NCBI GenBank assembly: GCA_019400425.1
Contig: JAFREE010000024.1
Coordinates: 62,001 to 126,000, forward strand
Source of the DNA: Hymenochaete sp. R1
Lineage: Eukaryota; Basidiomycota; Agaricomycetes; Hymenochaetales; Hymenochaetaceae
Length of the DNA: 64,000 bases
Reading direction: 5' to 3'
The notes under the pieces are model-generated. The model did no database searches, was not told the origin of the DNA, and worked only from the letters and a program-made list of their open reading frames with translations. Within the stretch, counting starts at the first letter, position 1. Each line of letters starts with the position of its first letter. The translations under genes were made by a program, and so were the position numbers. Of the stretch, positions 9,826 through 20,913 are shown in pieces.

Positions 9826-12012
9826 CTCTTGCTGGTGGGACAGAGCGTAAGAATAGGATGTTTACGGTTTCGGTTTTACGATTTGGGAGGAGAAAGAGAA
9901 AGAAGAAAGCAAAGGAATCTGAACCTGAACCTGGGATGGGATATGAGTATGAGTATGAGTGCGGGTGAAGAAGAAAGGAAAAAGGAAAACGGTGGAGGCT
10001 CAAAACGAGATCGTAAACAGTGAATATACGTACGATTCGATTCGATTCGATTATTGTCAAGAACGGGTGAAAGTGAGGAGACAAAGGCGAGTCGAGGGCG
10101 TAAGGAATAAGAAGAATGGGATGGGCAGGCACCAAAGGGGAGAAAGAAAGGATAGGGATCACAAAGCACAAAGAACAGAGCACAGAACCGATGACGAATT
10201 TTTCTCCTTCTCTTCTCTTCTCTTTCTTTCCGCCTTTCTTTATGTCTTTCCTTCCGTACCCTTGTCGCACGAACAAATGACACGTAAGAGCGTGTGAAGC
10301 AAGGTAATTTAAAAGCTGATGGAGTTGGTGGTTGAGAGACGAGCGAGGGGAGATGAGAGGAGGAAGGAGAGGACGTTTGTTTGTTTGTAGTCGTTGGAAG
10401 GCGAGGAAGGCGCAGCAACGGAGAGGAAAGGAGACGTGTGTGGACGGACGTTGTGCTCCTGTCCTCTCTCCTCTCCTGGGGCGCCCGTCTTAGTCATCCA
10501 CTCGTCTTTTACACTACAATTCCTTTTTTTTTTAATTTTATTTATTTTCACGGTGCAGCTTTGGAACCCACGAACCACTCAAATCAACTACCACAACCAC
10601 AATATTAATATTCAATCCCAGAAATCCACCTCGTAGATAGTTCCCAAAGCCAACGGCCGACGCACGACAATCCGCGTACGTAACGTAACGTAACGCAGTA
10701 AGCCACCGAGCGCTGAGCTGAGCAAGCGTAGGCAACTGCAACTGAACAACGCCACGCCACGCCACCTCCACCTCCACCTCCTCGCCTTTCACCAGCACCA
10801 GCGCAGTACAGATCATCCCATTCCGTTAATATTACCACCAAGGTTACTAGTACTAGTACACGTACATCTACATCTACCTGCGCGCCTTCCTCTTTTTTCC
10901 CGCCACGTCCCGCGCCACCCCCCCTCCCCTCCCCCAGCATTCTCAACCCAATCCATCTGATATCGATCCCAAAACCTCTTACAGTTCCCAAACTTCCCGA
11001 ACCAAACAAAAAATTCACTCATTTGTCATTTATCATTCTGCCATTTATCTTTCTGTCATTTGACAATAATAAACAACAAAATAGTACAACCAGGACAAGA
11101 AAAGAACAAACCACCATTGACAAGAAGACCAAACCGAACCGGAAAAAAAGGACAGGACAGAAACGGATGCATATCGGGAGTCGGCGGGCATGTAACAGAA
11201 AATGGAAAGAGGCTTAGAGAGAAAAAAAAGGGGCGTAGTGAGTACCCAATCGACTAAAGAATTACACGGAAAGGACAGGGTGGGTGGGGGTACGCTCGAG
11301 CTGACTCAGAAGCCCAGAACACAAGATCAATAGGAGAGGGGAAGATGAGATAAGGGGATAGATTCGGGTACGAGTGTGAAGTAAGCACAGGGAAGGCGGA
11401 AGCGAAGGATGGATAATAATCGATACAATCTAGGATAAACAGAAGAGGTTGGAGAGAAGGGGTGCTTTGCTTTAGCATGCTTCAACTTTGACTTGGGGTT
11501 GTAGAAGATGATGACGCGGAAGATGGGAGGATAGGGATAGGAGTACAAGTGCGCGTGTGAGTGTGATCATGAAGAAGAGAAAATGATGGGTGGGTTCGGT
11601 GGGTTGTGGCGATCAATCACCGCGGGTTTGAAGAACGGCGGCGACCGACGGGATGGACGGACGGTAGGCAGGCAGAAAAGAGAGTAAAAGGGGGGGGGGG
11701 GGGGGCTTGCTTAGAAATGAAGGAAGGCCGGACAATAAAATCCCGCTCGCTCGCCACTGAATGATCTGACGATGACGACGTGACAGCGGGATACAGCGTC
11801 CGCACCCGTAGTCTCGGGACCTCCTGTCCCATGGGAAAACTGGCCCTACAACATACCGACCAGTTTACCAAAGATCCGTCCCGCCAATAAAGCAGACAGT
11901 CCTCTAAACAGCCGTCGTCGTCGGCCGCAAAGCGAAAGCAAGAGGGGAAAAATGAGAGAAGACTGAGAAGACTAAGAACCCAAAAAATCAAAGTCGTCAG
12001 ACAACCCGACGA
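9826..12012. other. Long intergenic region
   Basis: This 2.2-kb gap holds the upstream region of the Btz gene (left) and the downstream region of the four-helix membrane protein (right). It contains purine/pyrimidine-skewed runs, (TTCGA) repeats near 10035-10050, (CCACCT) repeats near 10750-10785, and a 16-base G homopolymer near 11690. No open frame shows a domain or credible splice structure. Confidence 0.55.
11690..11705. repeat. G16 homopolymer
   Basis: Sixteen consecutive G residues lie in non-coding DNA downstream of the four-helix membrane protein gene. Such a run may fold as a G-quadruplex and is also prone to sequencing length error. Confidence 0.85.
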
Positions 12013-13231
12013 TCACGCCTTACGATCTCGACTGGGGTCATCGCTATACGAAGGCAGGAGCTCCTCCGAAAGGACAGGTAACCGATGACTTCTCGAATGC
12101 GAATGCGAGTGCATCCTCCCCGATCCGTGAGAGTGAGAGTGAGAATGTGAATGCGAATGAGAGTGCGAATGGGACTGCTTCCGACTGTGCGAGCCCACGC
12201 CTGACGAAGAAGAAGACGACGACGACGACCCACGGGAAATCCAAGCCTCGTTACCCGCCAGTGCTCGTGCCTCCGCCTCTGTCAACGAGTCGAGGGAGAC
12301 GGGTGCATAGACGAGCATAGACTCGTTGCGACGATTCGAGTCCGTTCCGGTAGAGCGGAATCGGGAGGGGAGGAGGAAGATCCGTTGAGATGATCCGCTG
12401 AGGTTCTCCACCGTATCGAGTGCAACGTCAGCGTCGAGCGCACCGTACATTGTCTGGCGAACGAGCTGTTTGTAGTAATTGGTCACAGTCAAGATGAATT
12501 GCAGCTGTTGAGTTGCGAAGCCCGAGCGGATGGAGGTTACGTCAGTAAACAGGACACATAAAACGCGTTGCGGAAGAGAGGGCCGCGAGCGCGAGCGGGC
12601 TAAGTAAGCAAGCATGAAACACGATGACTTACACGAACGATGAGCAATATCGATGCGATTGCGACGAATCCGACGACAGCGTGTTCGAACCATTGTTCGC
12701 AGTTCTCTGGGTTGAGGCCAGCTTCTGCGAGGTCACGAAGAAGTTCCGGTTGGCCCGAAAGTTCTTCGCATACGGTGGCGCGCGCGGATGGACGGAAAGA
12801 AGCGAGCGCGCCAAAGATGGTGAGGAGACCACATGCACAGACGTCTGCGAGAGAATAGTCCCTATAGAGGCGGACAAACGAGGGCGTTCGCTGTAAAGTA
12901 CAATAAGTGAGAAAAGGGATTGTGCTGGCTTGTTGCGGGAGTAATAGGAGCGCGGAAACGAAGTGTGTCATGTTCGAGCACTACTCACCCTCAGTACGCC
13001 GATGGCACCAATGACAGAGACGACGGCTGCGGTTGTGAAGTAGGAGAATACGAGAAGCCAGACGAGCTTGAAGCTGTTAATGCGGAAGCCGTAGGCTGAG
13101 CCTTCCCACTCGCTCTCTGACTCCCACTTGAGCATCCGCCAGAAGGAAAGGACGTGGAGTGCGAGGATTGTGTTTGAGAGGGCACCTATGAAAGAGAAAG
13201 CGAGAGCGGCGACTCTTGATCTGTTATGCAT
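12013..13231 (-). CDS. Four-helix membrane protein with His/Ser-rich tail
   Basis: Three exons, 13231-12989, 12890-12633 and 12504-12013, join in frame with canonical GT-AG introns to give 330 residues. Helix 1 starts near residue 6 (AALAFSFIGALSNTILALHV), helix 2 near 58 (LVWLLVFSYFTTAAVVSVIG), helix 3 near 100 (DVCACGLLTIFGALASF), and helix 4 near 148 (AVVGFVAIASILLIV) ends at the last intron. A polar loop with two Cys lies between helices 3 and 4. The cytosol-like tail has a Ser block followed by about nine His-Ser pairs (near 12115-12180). The layout resembles fungal four-helix plasma-membrane proteins of unknown role. An upstream in-frame ATG at 13426 would add a Leu/Pro-rich leader, so I prefer the ATG at 13231. 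I do not know its function. Confidence 0.75.
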
Positions 13232-13721
13232 TTCGATGGAGTGGGGAGAGGAACGATGGGGGGAAGGGTAGGGAGGGAGGTAAGGGAGATGGTGGACCGA
13301 AGGCAAGGGGAGGAAGGGAGGGAGTAGAAGTAGAAGAAGGAGAAGGAGAGTAAGGTGCTGAGTCAAGATATTTGGCGTGAGCAGCGCATCCGATGTGGCG
13401 ACCCGCTTTCTCCCCTTCTCACTCACACTCTCTCAACCACTCTCTTTGCCAGTCGTCCGCTTTTTTGTCGTCTCATATTTCACTTTTCCCATCACTCTCA
13501 TCATTCGACATTACATCTTTGTTTTTCTTAAAAATAAAATAAAATGAAATAGATTATGTCATCCAACATCCTTTGGACGCCTCGGCTCGGTTACGCGCAC
13601 CCAAACAGATCGGGACTCTTGCCAAATTTAGCTCCTTTTAGCCGAACCGAGTGACGCAACTCTCTCGCTTCCAATGTTCCATCCTTCCCCAGCTTTCTCT
13701 CTCCTACTCTACTACCACGAT

Positions 13722-14090
13722 ATGACATCCAAACCCTCCGACGATCCAGACTCTCCTCCGCCATCTTACACTCCCGTCCCAGACAATATTGATATCAATC
13801 CACGCTCTGGCCCATCACCCAACGACGTAGACGCAGCTCAGTCCACTTACCAAGCTGATCATCTTCGTCCTCCTCACGCATATGGTCCCACGCCTATCCC
13901 TCATCATACGGGAGCTCAAGGGAGCCTCTTGCCGTTCTATGACCCCCAATCCGAGTATGCAAGGAGACAGGCCGTGTCCCGAGCTCGATGGCGCTTCGTC
14001 ACCGCCCTTCTGTGGGCGATAGCGGTTTGGGTGGCCATCGGTATTCTTACGGGCGGGATTGTCATTGATGTCCGCACAAGTACCCGCTGA
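13722..14090 (+). CDS. Small single-pass membrane protein with PPxY motif
   Basis: One open frame of 122 residues from the ATG at 13722 (138 from 13674). The N-terminal half is Pro/Ser/Asp-rich with PPPSYTPVP, a PPxY-type motif that WW-domain ubiquitin ligases of the Rsp5 family can bind. The region before the membrane is basic (ARRQAVSRARWRF). It is followed by one strong helix, TALLWAIAVWVAIGILTGG, then a very short end. The basic side suggests a cytosolic N-terminus. It is transcribed away from the four-helix protein, with a shared upstream region of about 490 bases. I do not recognise the family; an extra 3' exon cannot be excluded. Confidence 0.6.
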   Translation: MTSKPSDDPDSPPPSYTPVPDNIDINPRSGPSPNDVDAAQSTYQADHLRPPHAYGPTPIPHHTGAQGSLLPFYDPQSEYARRQAVSRARWRFVTALLWAIAVWVAIGILTGGIVIDVRTSTR

Positions 14091-15415
14091 GAGATGGGAT
14101 GGTAGCACAACCGGTTATACCCTGGCTAATACGTCTTCTTTGACGATGAATTTGGATGCGGAAATACGCAAAGGAGCGACCATCGAGGTTTATACGACGT
14201 CTTACAAACTCAACTATTTTCCTTCACCGATTTTCTTCTTTTCGTGCTTGGATGTTGTGACTATAACCCCGACTGTAGCACTTGCATTCGTGTACTCTAA
14301 AATATTACGGACTGACTGTATTTACTTGATGCTAGAATATTGTTTTGTTTAACTTGTAGTGTCATATGGGTCGTTATGGATTGACAAGGACAGGTGACTT
14401 GGGTGATGATGGCTGTAGATTCGAAAGAACGTGGATCTGTGATTGTGAAAAAGAAATGCGAAAATAAAACGACTCTTTCTTTTTTCCCTTTCTCTTCCTC
14501 GAGTCCGCCATTCGTCTTTTCCCTTCATGCGCATCACATACTGGCACGCCTCCTTGCACTCCCTCCTCCACGAGCCATGCAACTCAAGCGTGTCATTATG
14601 CTAAATGGCAGAGTCACTGCATTTCACCGTGTCTTTTCGAGCGAAATGAGGCAAGGCAGCGAGATTACATGAGCGTGTGGTGACCACTGGCAGGCTACCC
14701 AGCAACGGCGACTCGACTCGCCCAGCAACGCAACCGGAACCCATGCAGAGCATAGCCATCGCGGAAAAACGGATGAGTCAGTAAGTGAGTGACGTGACCT
14801 GGTGACAGGAACAGTGTGACTGCAGATCATACAAATGAAGCAGGTGACTAACCATATAAGGCTGTCGGAAGAATCTAAGAGCGTGGGAACAACCGACCAC
14901 GCGCGATTTAGCCCTAACACCACCTGGTCGTCCTGACACACACACCACTCATCACCTTACCACTTACGCCGACCCTCGCCCGACGCTCGTTCCTCGTCGT
15001 TCTCCTCCCCTCCCGCTCATCGTACACGACGTCGGACACGATCTCTGCCCACCTCCCTCGCTTCACCAATCTTTCGCTCCTCTCCCCTCTGACTTTGCTC
15101 TTTGACGTCAACATCATCTTATCAACGACTCATTTCCCATTGTTCTCCCCTTTTGACTCGGTCATCGCGCATCAATACCACCGCCCTCCGTCAACAACGT
15201 CCAGCATCTCGCCATATCCGCGCCCGACGTCTCCACTCGAGGGCTATTTCGTCTGACACAACTTAAAGCATACCATACCATCCCTTTTGAGGCGTGTCGA
15301 GGCGCGTTTCGACGCGATATTGCCTCCGTGGTTCTCTTCACCCATTCGTCGTCCAACATCAGCATAACGAACGCAGCTCTCCACTAACTCTCCATTGCAC
15401 GCTTATAAATCCACA
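14091..15415. promoter_or_regulatory. Upstream region of the Whi3-like gene
   Basis: This 1.3-kb gap holds the 3' end of the small membrane protein gene and, from about 14950, a C/T-rich stretch that is probably the promoter and 5' leader of the Whi3-like gene. No coding region is supported; the open frames here are short and unconserved. Confidence 0.5.
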
Positions 15416-18400
15416 ATGGCATCCTCCTTGATCCAGCAACAGGCCATCCCCACCACCGCTCACGCCCATGGCCGCACAGACGAAGACTTCATCAACCGCT
15501 CCCTTCTCGACCAAATCGACACAGACGCAGACACAGATCCTGTCTTCTCGTCCGACTCAGAGGCTGCTGGCGGTAGCTTCAGAGGCGGAATGAACCGTGG
15601 GAGGGACTTTGGCTCGTCTTCCTCCCAATCGTCCGTCGAGTCGTCTGGTGTCTCTTACCAATACCAGATGATGCAAGGACGCTCCCAACCACCTCCCAGA
15701 AGTGACTCGCCGAACGGCCAGCGCTCCTTTTATAACTCCCAGCATGACCAGATGGTGCATACACCTCAACAAATGCTATATAACAATCCCAACCCTGAAC
15801 TATCGGCAGAATTTGGCCATTTTTCTAATAATGATGGCCAGGCTTCGTCTGGGTTTGACGGACCTTCTCTTCGGAACAACTCGATATTTGGAACGTTTGG
15901 ACCGTCGAGAGGAAGACAAGGAATGTCCGGATCTGCGTCTGTTGGAATGCTGAACGAGCCAAACTCGAATTTTGGTCAATTCCCGGGAGATGTGTACAGC
16001 CCCATTCAATCCTCACAGCAGCAGCAACAATTACCTCGAGGACTCGATTTCTTAAACGAGAACTCTACACTCAAAGGCGGGGCAAAGCCCATCTTTTCCA
16101 ACGTGGATCCTTTTAATAATAACAATAACGTCATGCTGCAAGCCCAGCAGATGAACAAGCAAATGCAAGCTCAGCCACAACAGTATCATTTCCAGAATCT
16201 TGCTAACCAGCAGTTCGGAAACAACATGGTGCAGAGCTCCCAGCAAGCGCAGTCTCAGACTCCGTTTGGGCCTCACGTCAACAACTCGGCAGCGAATAAT
16301 GCCGGTCTGAGCGGACCCGCTCTGACTCACTCGAATGGGCTGGGGAACGTCAGCGTTACGAATCAGCAGGAAGAGATTTCCACTATTTTTGTAGTCGGAT
16401 TTCCTGAGGACATGCAGGTTCGTACAGAAATAATGTCACTTTGGGTATTGCATAATTGATAGGCTAACGTGATGACTAGGAACGTGAATTCCAGAACATG
16501 TTCACCTTTTCGTCGGGGTTCGAGGCAGCCACCCTCAAGATACCCAACAAAGACTCGACTGCATATGGATCCAACGCAGCCTCTTCTGGAAATCCAAACA
16601 ACCCACCAGTCAGGGGGTCTTTCCAGCTCGGACATCCCTTTGGTGGCCCGAATGACCCCTATAATCTCCTCACTGTGAACCAAGGCGGAGTTGTGGTGGA
16701 TAGTCGAGATGGTACGACAGCGTCTTGGCCAGCGATGGACACAAGTGACATGAGCGGCATGAACACGAACAACACGCAAGGCGCAAATCAGGGTCCGCCC
16801 CGTAAACAGATTATAGGTTTTGCCAAGTTCCGTACTCGTGCAGAGGCACTTGCTGCGCGTGATCTCCTGCAGGGACGACGTGTCGACATCGAGAAAGGAG
16901 CGGTGTTGAAGGCAGAGATGGCGAAGAAGAATTTGCATACAAAGCGCGGCGTGGGTCCATTGGGGGCTCCGCTCAGCGTGAACGTAGGCGGGCAGCAGTC
17001 AGGTAATGGATCGGGAGGCTCTGGTCCAGGCGGTGCCGGGATCAATAGCTCAGCCAACTCGAACATGAATAGTATCAACGAGAATCTTTCTGCGATTACA
17101 GGGATGCTGTCTCCGACTGGGCTGAATGGACCAGAGTTGCTCGGTGCTCGAGACCCACTCGGTGTGATGGGAATGGGAGGACTGGGTCGTAGAGATCGTG
17201 CTGATACCATTGATGATGAACGCGACGCTCGCCGACGTATGGGCTCAGTTAGCGTCCTGACGAATGGACTCGGGGTAATGAACCTCCAGGGACAACGCGG
17301 TCCGAGAGAGAGGCTCGAAGAAGACGAGCGTGAACGGGAGAAGCGACGAAAGGAACGAGAAGCCGAGAGAACGCCTTTGAGAACGAACAACCCTGGATCA
17401 TTCGATGCGTTTCAATCTTCAACCTTCGGTAGTAATCAACGAAGCGGGCCTCTTTCGGCGTCGGGACTGGGATCTGGAATGTTGTCCCCGTCTGAGAGCA
17501 TGAGTATGTTCCCTTTTGCGGGCGCGTCTCTCTTCTCGCCCCACGAGTCCGTTGGTGGGCTCTCTGATGGATGGCCCATTTCGGGTGCTCAGGCGCCGCA
17601 GAGATTGCCACCTCGAGGAAGTATGGTGCAGCAAGTGATGCCTCTCGGCATAGCAACAAACATCGGACGGGCACACTCCTCTTCGTCTTTGGAGTCGAGT
17701 CCTACAGAAGCACAACCCGAGCCTCTTCCCGTCTCGCAAGCACCGTACCCCGAGCACCAGTATTCCCAAGTGCAAGAGCCTACGCCTATTTCTCCAAAGA
17801 CGAGCATCCCGCTGTCTTCTCAGCCATCCATGTCTTCCATGGGCTCACAGTCTCGCCCATACTCCCCGACAAATGACGTGATCCCTTCCTCGTCCGGCTT
17901 CGGCCCGTCCCTTGCAGAGCAAGCGATCCAATTGTCCCGAGCCCAGCAAGTACAAACGAACCCTCCATCGAGTGCGAGTAGCATGTCGGAGTCAAGGAGC
18001 AGCAGCAGCAGCATTGACGACGATATCTCGCGCACCATTGGGACGATTGACGTAAGTGGCTCGCAGAAGGGAGCCATGTCGCCGCAACTTCCGTCTCCGA
18101 ACTCTGGTGCAAGTTCAGGCGGCGGTTCGCGGACGAACCTTTCCGACCAAAATCCTCCTGTACGTTCTTTCTAGCAAAGCTTTTTTTGCCGGCGTGTGGA
18201 AATATCGAAGCTCGGGGTTGCTTATTGGGGATTTCATTTCAGATTAACACGCTGTATGTGGGGAACTTGCCGACTTCTCCGGTACCTGGGAATAGCCCGA
18301 CCGTATTGGAAGATAGTCTGCGAACCTTGTTTGCTCGATGTCCGGGTTACCGAAAGCTCTGTTTCCGCCAGAAGAGCAACGGGCCGATGTGCTTCGTAGA

Positions 18401-19023
18401 GGCAAGTGCAAATCTTTTTTACTAGAGTTCTCTTGTCCTAATACCGTTTCCGACAGTTCGATGACGTGAACTACGCTACTCGAGCTCTCAGTGATCTCTA
18501 CGGTCACAACTTGAACGGACTTGTCAAAGGCGGTATTAGACTTTCTTATAGCAAGAATCCGCTTGGAGTCAGGACGCCGACTAATGCTACCAACGGATCG
18601 GGATTGCACCAATCCTTCGCCTCAGGTTCCTTCTCCAGTCTTCAAGACGCCTTCTCGAGACACACGTCATCCGGCATTCTGTCCCTCGACATGAACGCCG
18701 TCCGCGGGGCCATTTCCCGACGTGAAGCTAGCGAAGTCACTTCGCCCTCACAGTACTTCGCTTCCAGCCCTCCACCCCCGAGGTTCTTCTCACCGCCTCC
18801 GTCCTCCGGGTTCGGATTAGGGAACGCACAACCCAGTGGTAGTGGGAATGTTGCGTTGGCTAGGGGAAGCCAGAGTTTTACAGGCTCGTTCTCGCCGTTC
18901 GGGTCGTCGACGCCGCCTGAAATGGCCCCACAAGGAGTTGGGGCGGCTGAGCGTACTGAGGTTCTCAGTCCGAACATGGAGAATGTGCCGACTCCGAATT
19001 TAGATGGTGGTCGAACGGGATGA
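15416..19023 (+). CDS. Whi3/Scw1-like RNA-binding protein with two RRMs
   Basis: Whi3 (budding yeast) and Scw1 (fission yeast) bind mRNAs and act in cell-cycle and cell-wall control. Four exons, 15416-16417, 16480-18159, 18243-18401 and 18457-19023, give about 1,135 residues. The first RRM crosses intron 1: [13 protein letters not shown] joins [20 protein letters not shown], and after a low-complexity insert it ends with [19 protein letters not shown]. The second RRM crosses introns 2 and 3: [13 protein letters not shown], then [15 protein letters not shown], then GPMCFVE joined to [11 protein letters not shown], ending [15 protein letters not shown], the hallmark end of this family. Flanks are Gln/Asn/Ser-rich, as expected for a condensate-forming protein. 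Intron 3 uses a GC donor. The ATG at 15416 is preferred over 15395. Confidence 0.92.
18402..18456 (+). other. GC-AG intron in the Whi3-like gene
   Basis: The donor reads GAG|gcaagt and the acceptor cgacag|TTC. Only this choice joins the second RRM in frame (CFVE + FDDVNYA). The nearby GT at 18406 would shift the frame. Confidence 0.85.
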
Positions 19024-20913
19024 ACGGAAGAGGCGATACCCATCGAACAACGAGCCGTCTTCGCTCTGTTCAAGCCCTGTTGTAATTTATTTTGTCGTAT
19101 CACCCCCGCCGCCTTTCCTCATGTTTGGGCTTTGTACAGCAGCAGTGGCTTTCACACCCTTTTTCTGTAAGTTTCGTTCTCATCCGCCATTCATCTATGC
19201 GACATCCCCCATTTCTTTCTCGCTAATTATATATATATTCTCGTCCCGGACTTTAGAACTTTTGGAGAGGGCACTCTTCATACTTACATCATCCAATCGC
19301 AATCGTCTCTTATATCTTACTCGTCTTGTCCGTTGTCCGTTGTCCATTGTCATCCCATATTTTTCTTTCCATTTCTTTGCACCCCTCCCCCCTTCTTATC
19401 TTCATCAAGTTGTATGCAATCTCCTCAAAGCGCACTCATAGTAATTGGTCAAATGTTCATAGTATTTCTTCCGCCTATCACATCTCCTGCGCCACCTCTT
19501 CCTTTGTTCGCTCTTATCTTCCATCCCATCCACATACATAAAGTAAACCGCTGCAGTACAGTACCCTGACATTTGCTTTGTTCCAGCCTTTTCTTCCTCT
19601 TCTTTTTCCCATCTTACAATCACCTCATTGTCCTCCCTTCCCCCGTGATTCCTGTTCGTTGTTCTCCTTTTTTTTTCTTTGTCTGTCTAAGCCGCATCGC
19701 AAGTCTTTTCTTTTTCTTGAACAAGTTCCCTTCCATCGCTTTTTTCTTTCTTTCGTATATTCATCAAGTCGATCAATATCAATCATCCGCCATTCCAACT
19801 CCCGTCTCATTCACGTCTCCCGTCTCTCGTCTTTGCAACTTCAATCCGGCAATTTCTCCCTTTTTTTTGCTTCCGCTACTGCTACTGCTGCTCTCTCCTC
19901 ACGCACGACACATCACCATCACCATCTTCTCAATTCCCATTCGCCATATCAATTCCAATTACAATCCCATTTTGTTCTTTCCTTCCTCTCTTCTCTTCCC
20001 TTCTTTCCATATTCCTTGGTGTTGTTCTAGTCTATCATCCCCACCCCATTGTCTACGTCGTCTCCTCACCGGGTTCTCGTTCTCTTTTTTCTTTCATTTT
20101 CGTTTTCTTCCTTCCTCCACAAGCTTACTCAGTTATACGATCGTAATCTCTCTCGCCTTCACTCTTCAGTCATCCTTTTTTTTCGTATTTCGTTTATTCC
20201 GAGAACTCCCCCCCCCCCCTCTTCGGGCCTCTCTTTGTGTCATATAAAGCCCAATTTCTGTCTGTCGGTTTCTTCCTTCTCTTTTTTTAGCTCTTTTCTT
20301 TCTGTCCTGTCCTCCTTCATCTAGTACTTTTGCTTACACGTACATACGTAAACATAGCAGTATACATACTCATTCACCCCAATCCCGATATGAATTTTAC
20401 TTCTCTCGTGTTTGTTTCTTTTATCTCTCCCTCTTCTTGCGTTGTGTTGGCTGTTAAGAGACTCTCACGAATGGCATCGATCATCGATCGAGTCGATGAT
20501 GTGTGTGAATGTGCGAATAGGTGCATGTGTGCATGTGTGTACTGACTCGTTCCCAGTATCAGCAACCATTTGGATTGGACTCTTGGTCCGTATCGAATTC
20601 ACGAAAGACACCAGGAAGTTGGGGATGCGGAAGGGAAATATGAAAGCTATATACAGTACATGTATCTCATCAATGAAGAACTGTCTATACCATGGTGATC
20701 CTCGGGGTTGAAGAAAAAGAAAGAAAGAAAAGAAAAAAGTGATATATAAGAGTAATGGGCCGGGTGATAGCAATATAACAAGAGTAGAAGGATGGCCATG
20801 ACCATATAATCCAAGCCGACCGTATTCGCCCTCCATACAGATACAGATGATTATCGCTTTGAACAAGAAAGGAACAAGAAAGGAAGAGAGTAATAAAGCA
20901 GCGCGCGCGATCG
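19024..20913. other. Pyrimidine-rich convergent intergenic region
   Basis: From about 19030 to 20340 the + strand is dominated by C and T, with repeated ttcttt/tcttcc stretches and a C10-type run near 20209. This is the presumed 3' flank of the Whi3-like gene. The right part (20340-20913) belongs to the 3' side of the minus-strand zinc-finger gene. The open frames (for example 19573-20247) encode Phe/Ser/Leu-rich low-complexity sequence and are rejected as genes. Confidence 0.6.

Noticed and set aside
7014..9850. Long plus-strand open frames (up to 378 residues) opposite the Btz gene
   Set aside because: They are antisense shadows of a GC-rich, low-complexity coding exon; their translations are Arg/Pro/Ser-rich with no domain, while the minus strand carries the Btz motif.
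15404..15409. TATAAA just before the Whi3-like start codon
   Set aside because: It lies only about seven bases before the ATG at 15416, too close to serve as a TATA box for an mRNA that includes that ATG.
19573..20247. Plus-strand frame of 224 residues after the Whi3-like gene
   Set aside because: Pure pyrimidine-tract translation (Phe, Ser, Leu, Pro); no real hydrophobic-helix pattern or domain.
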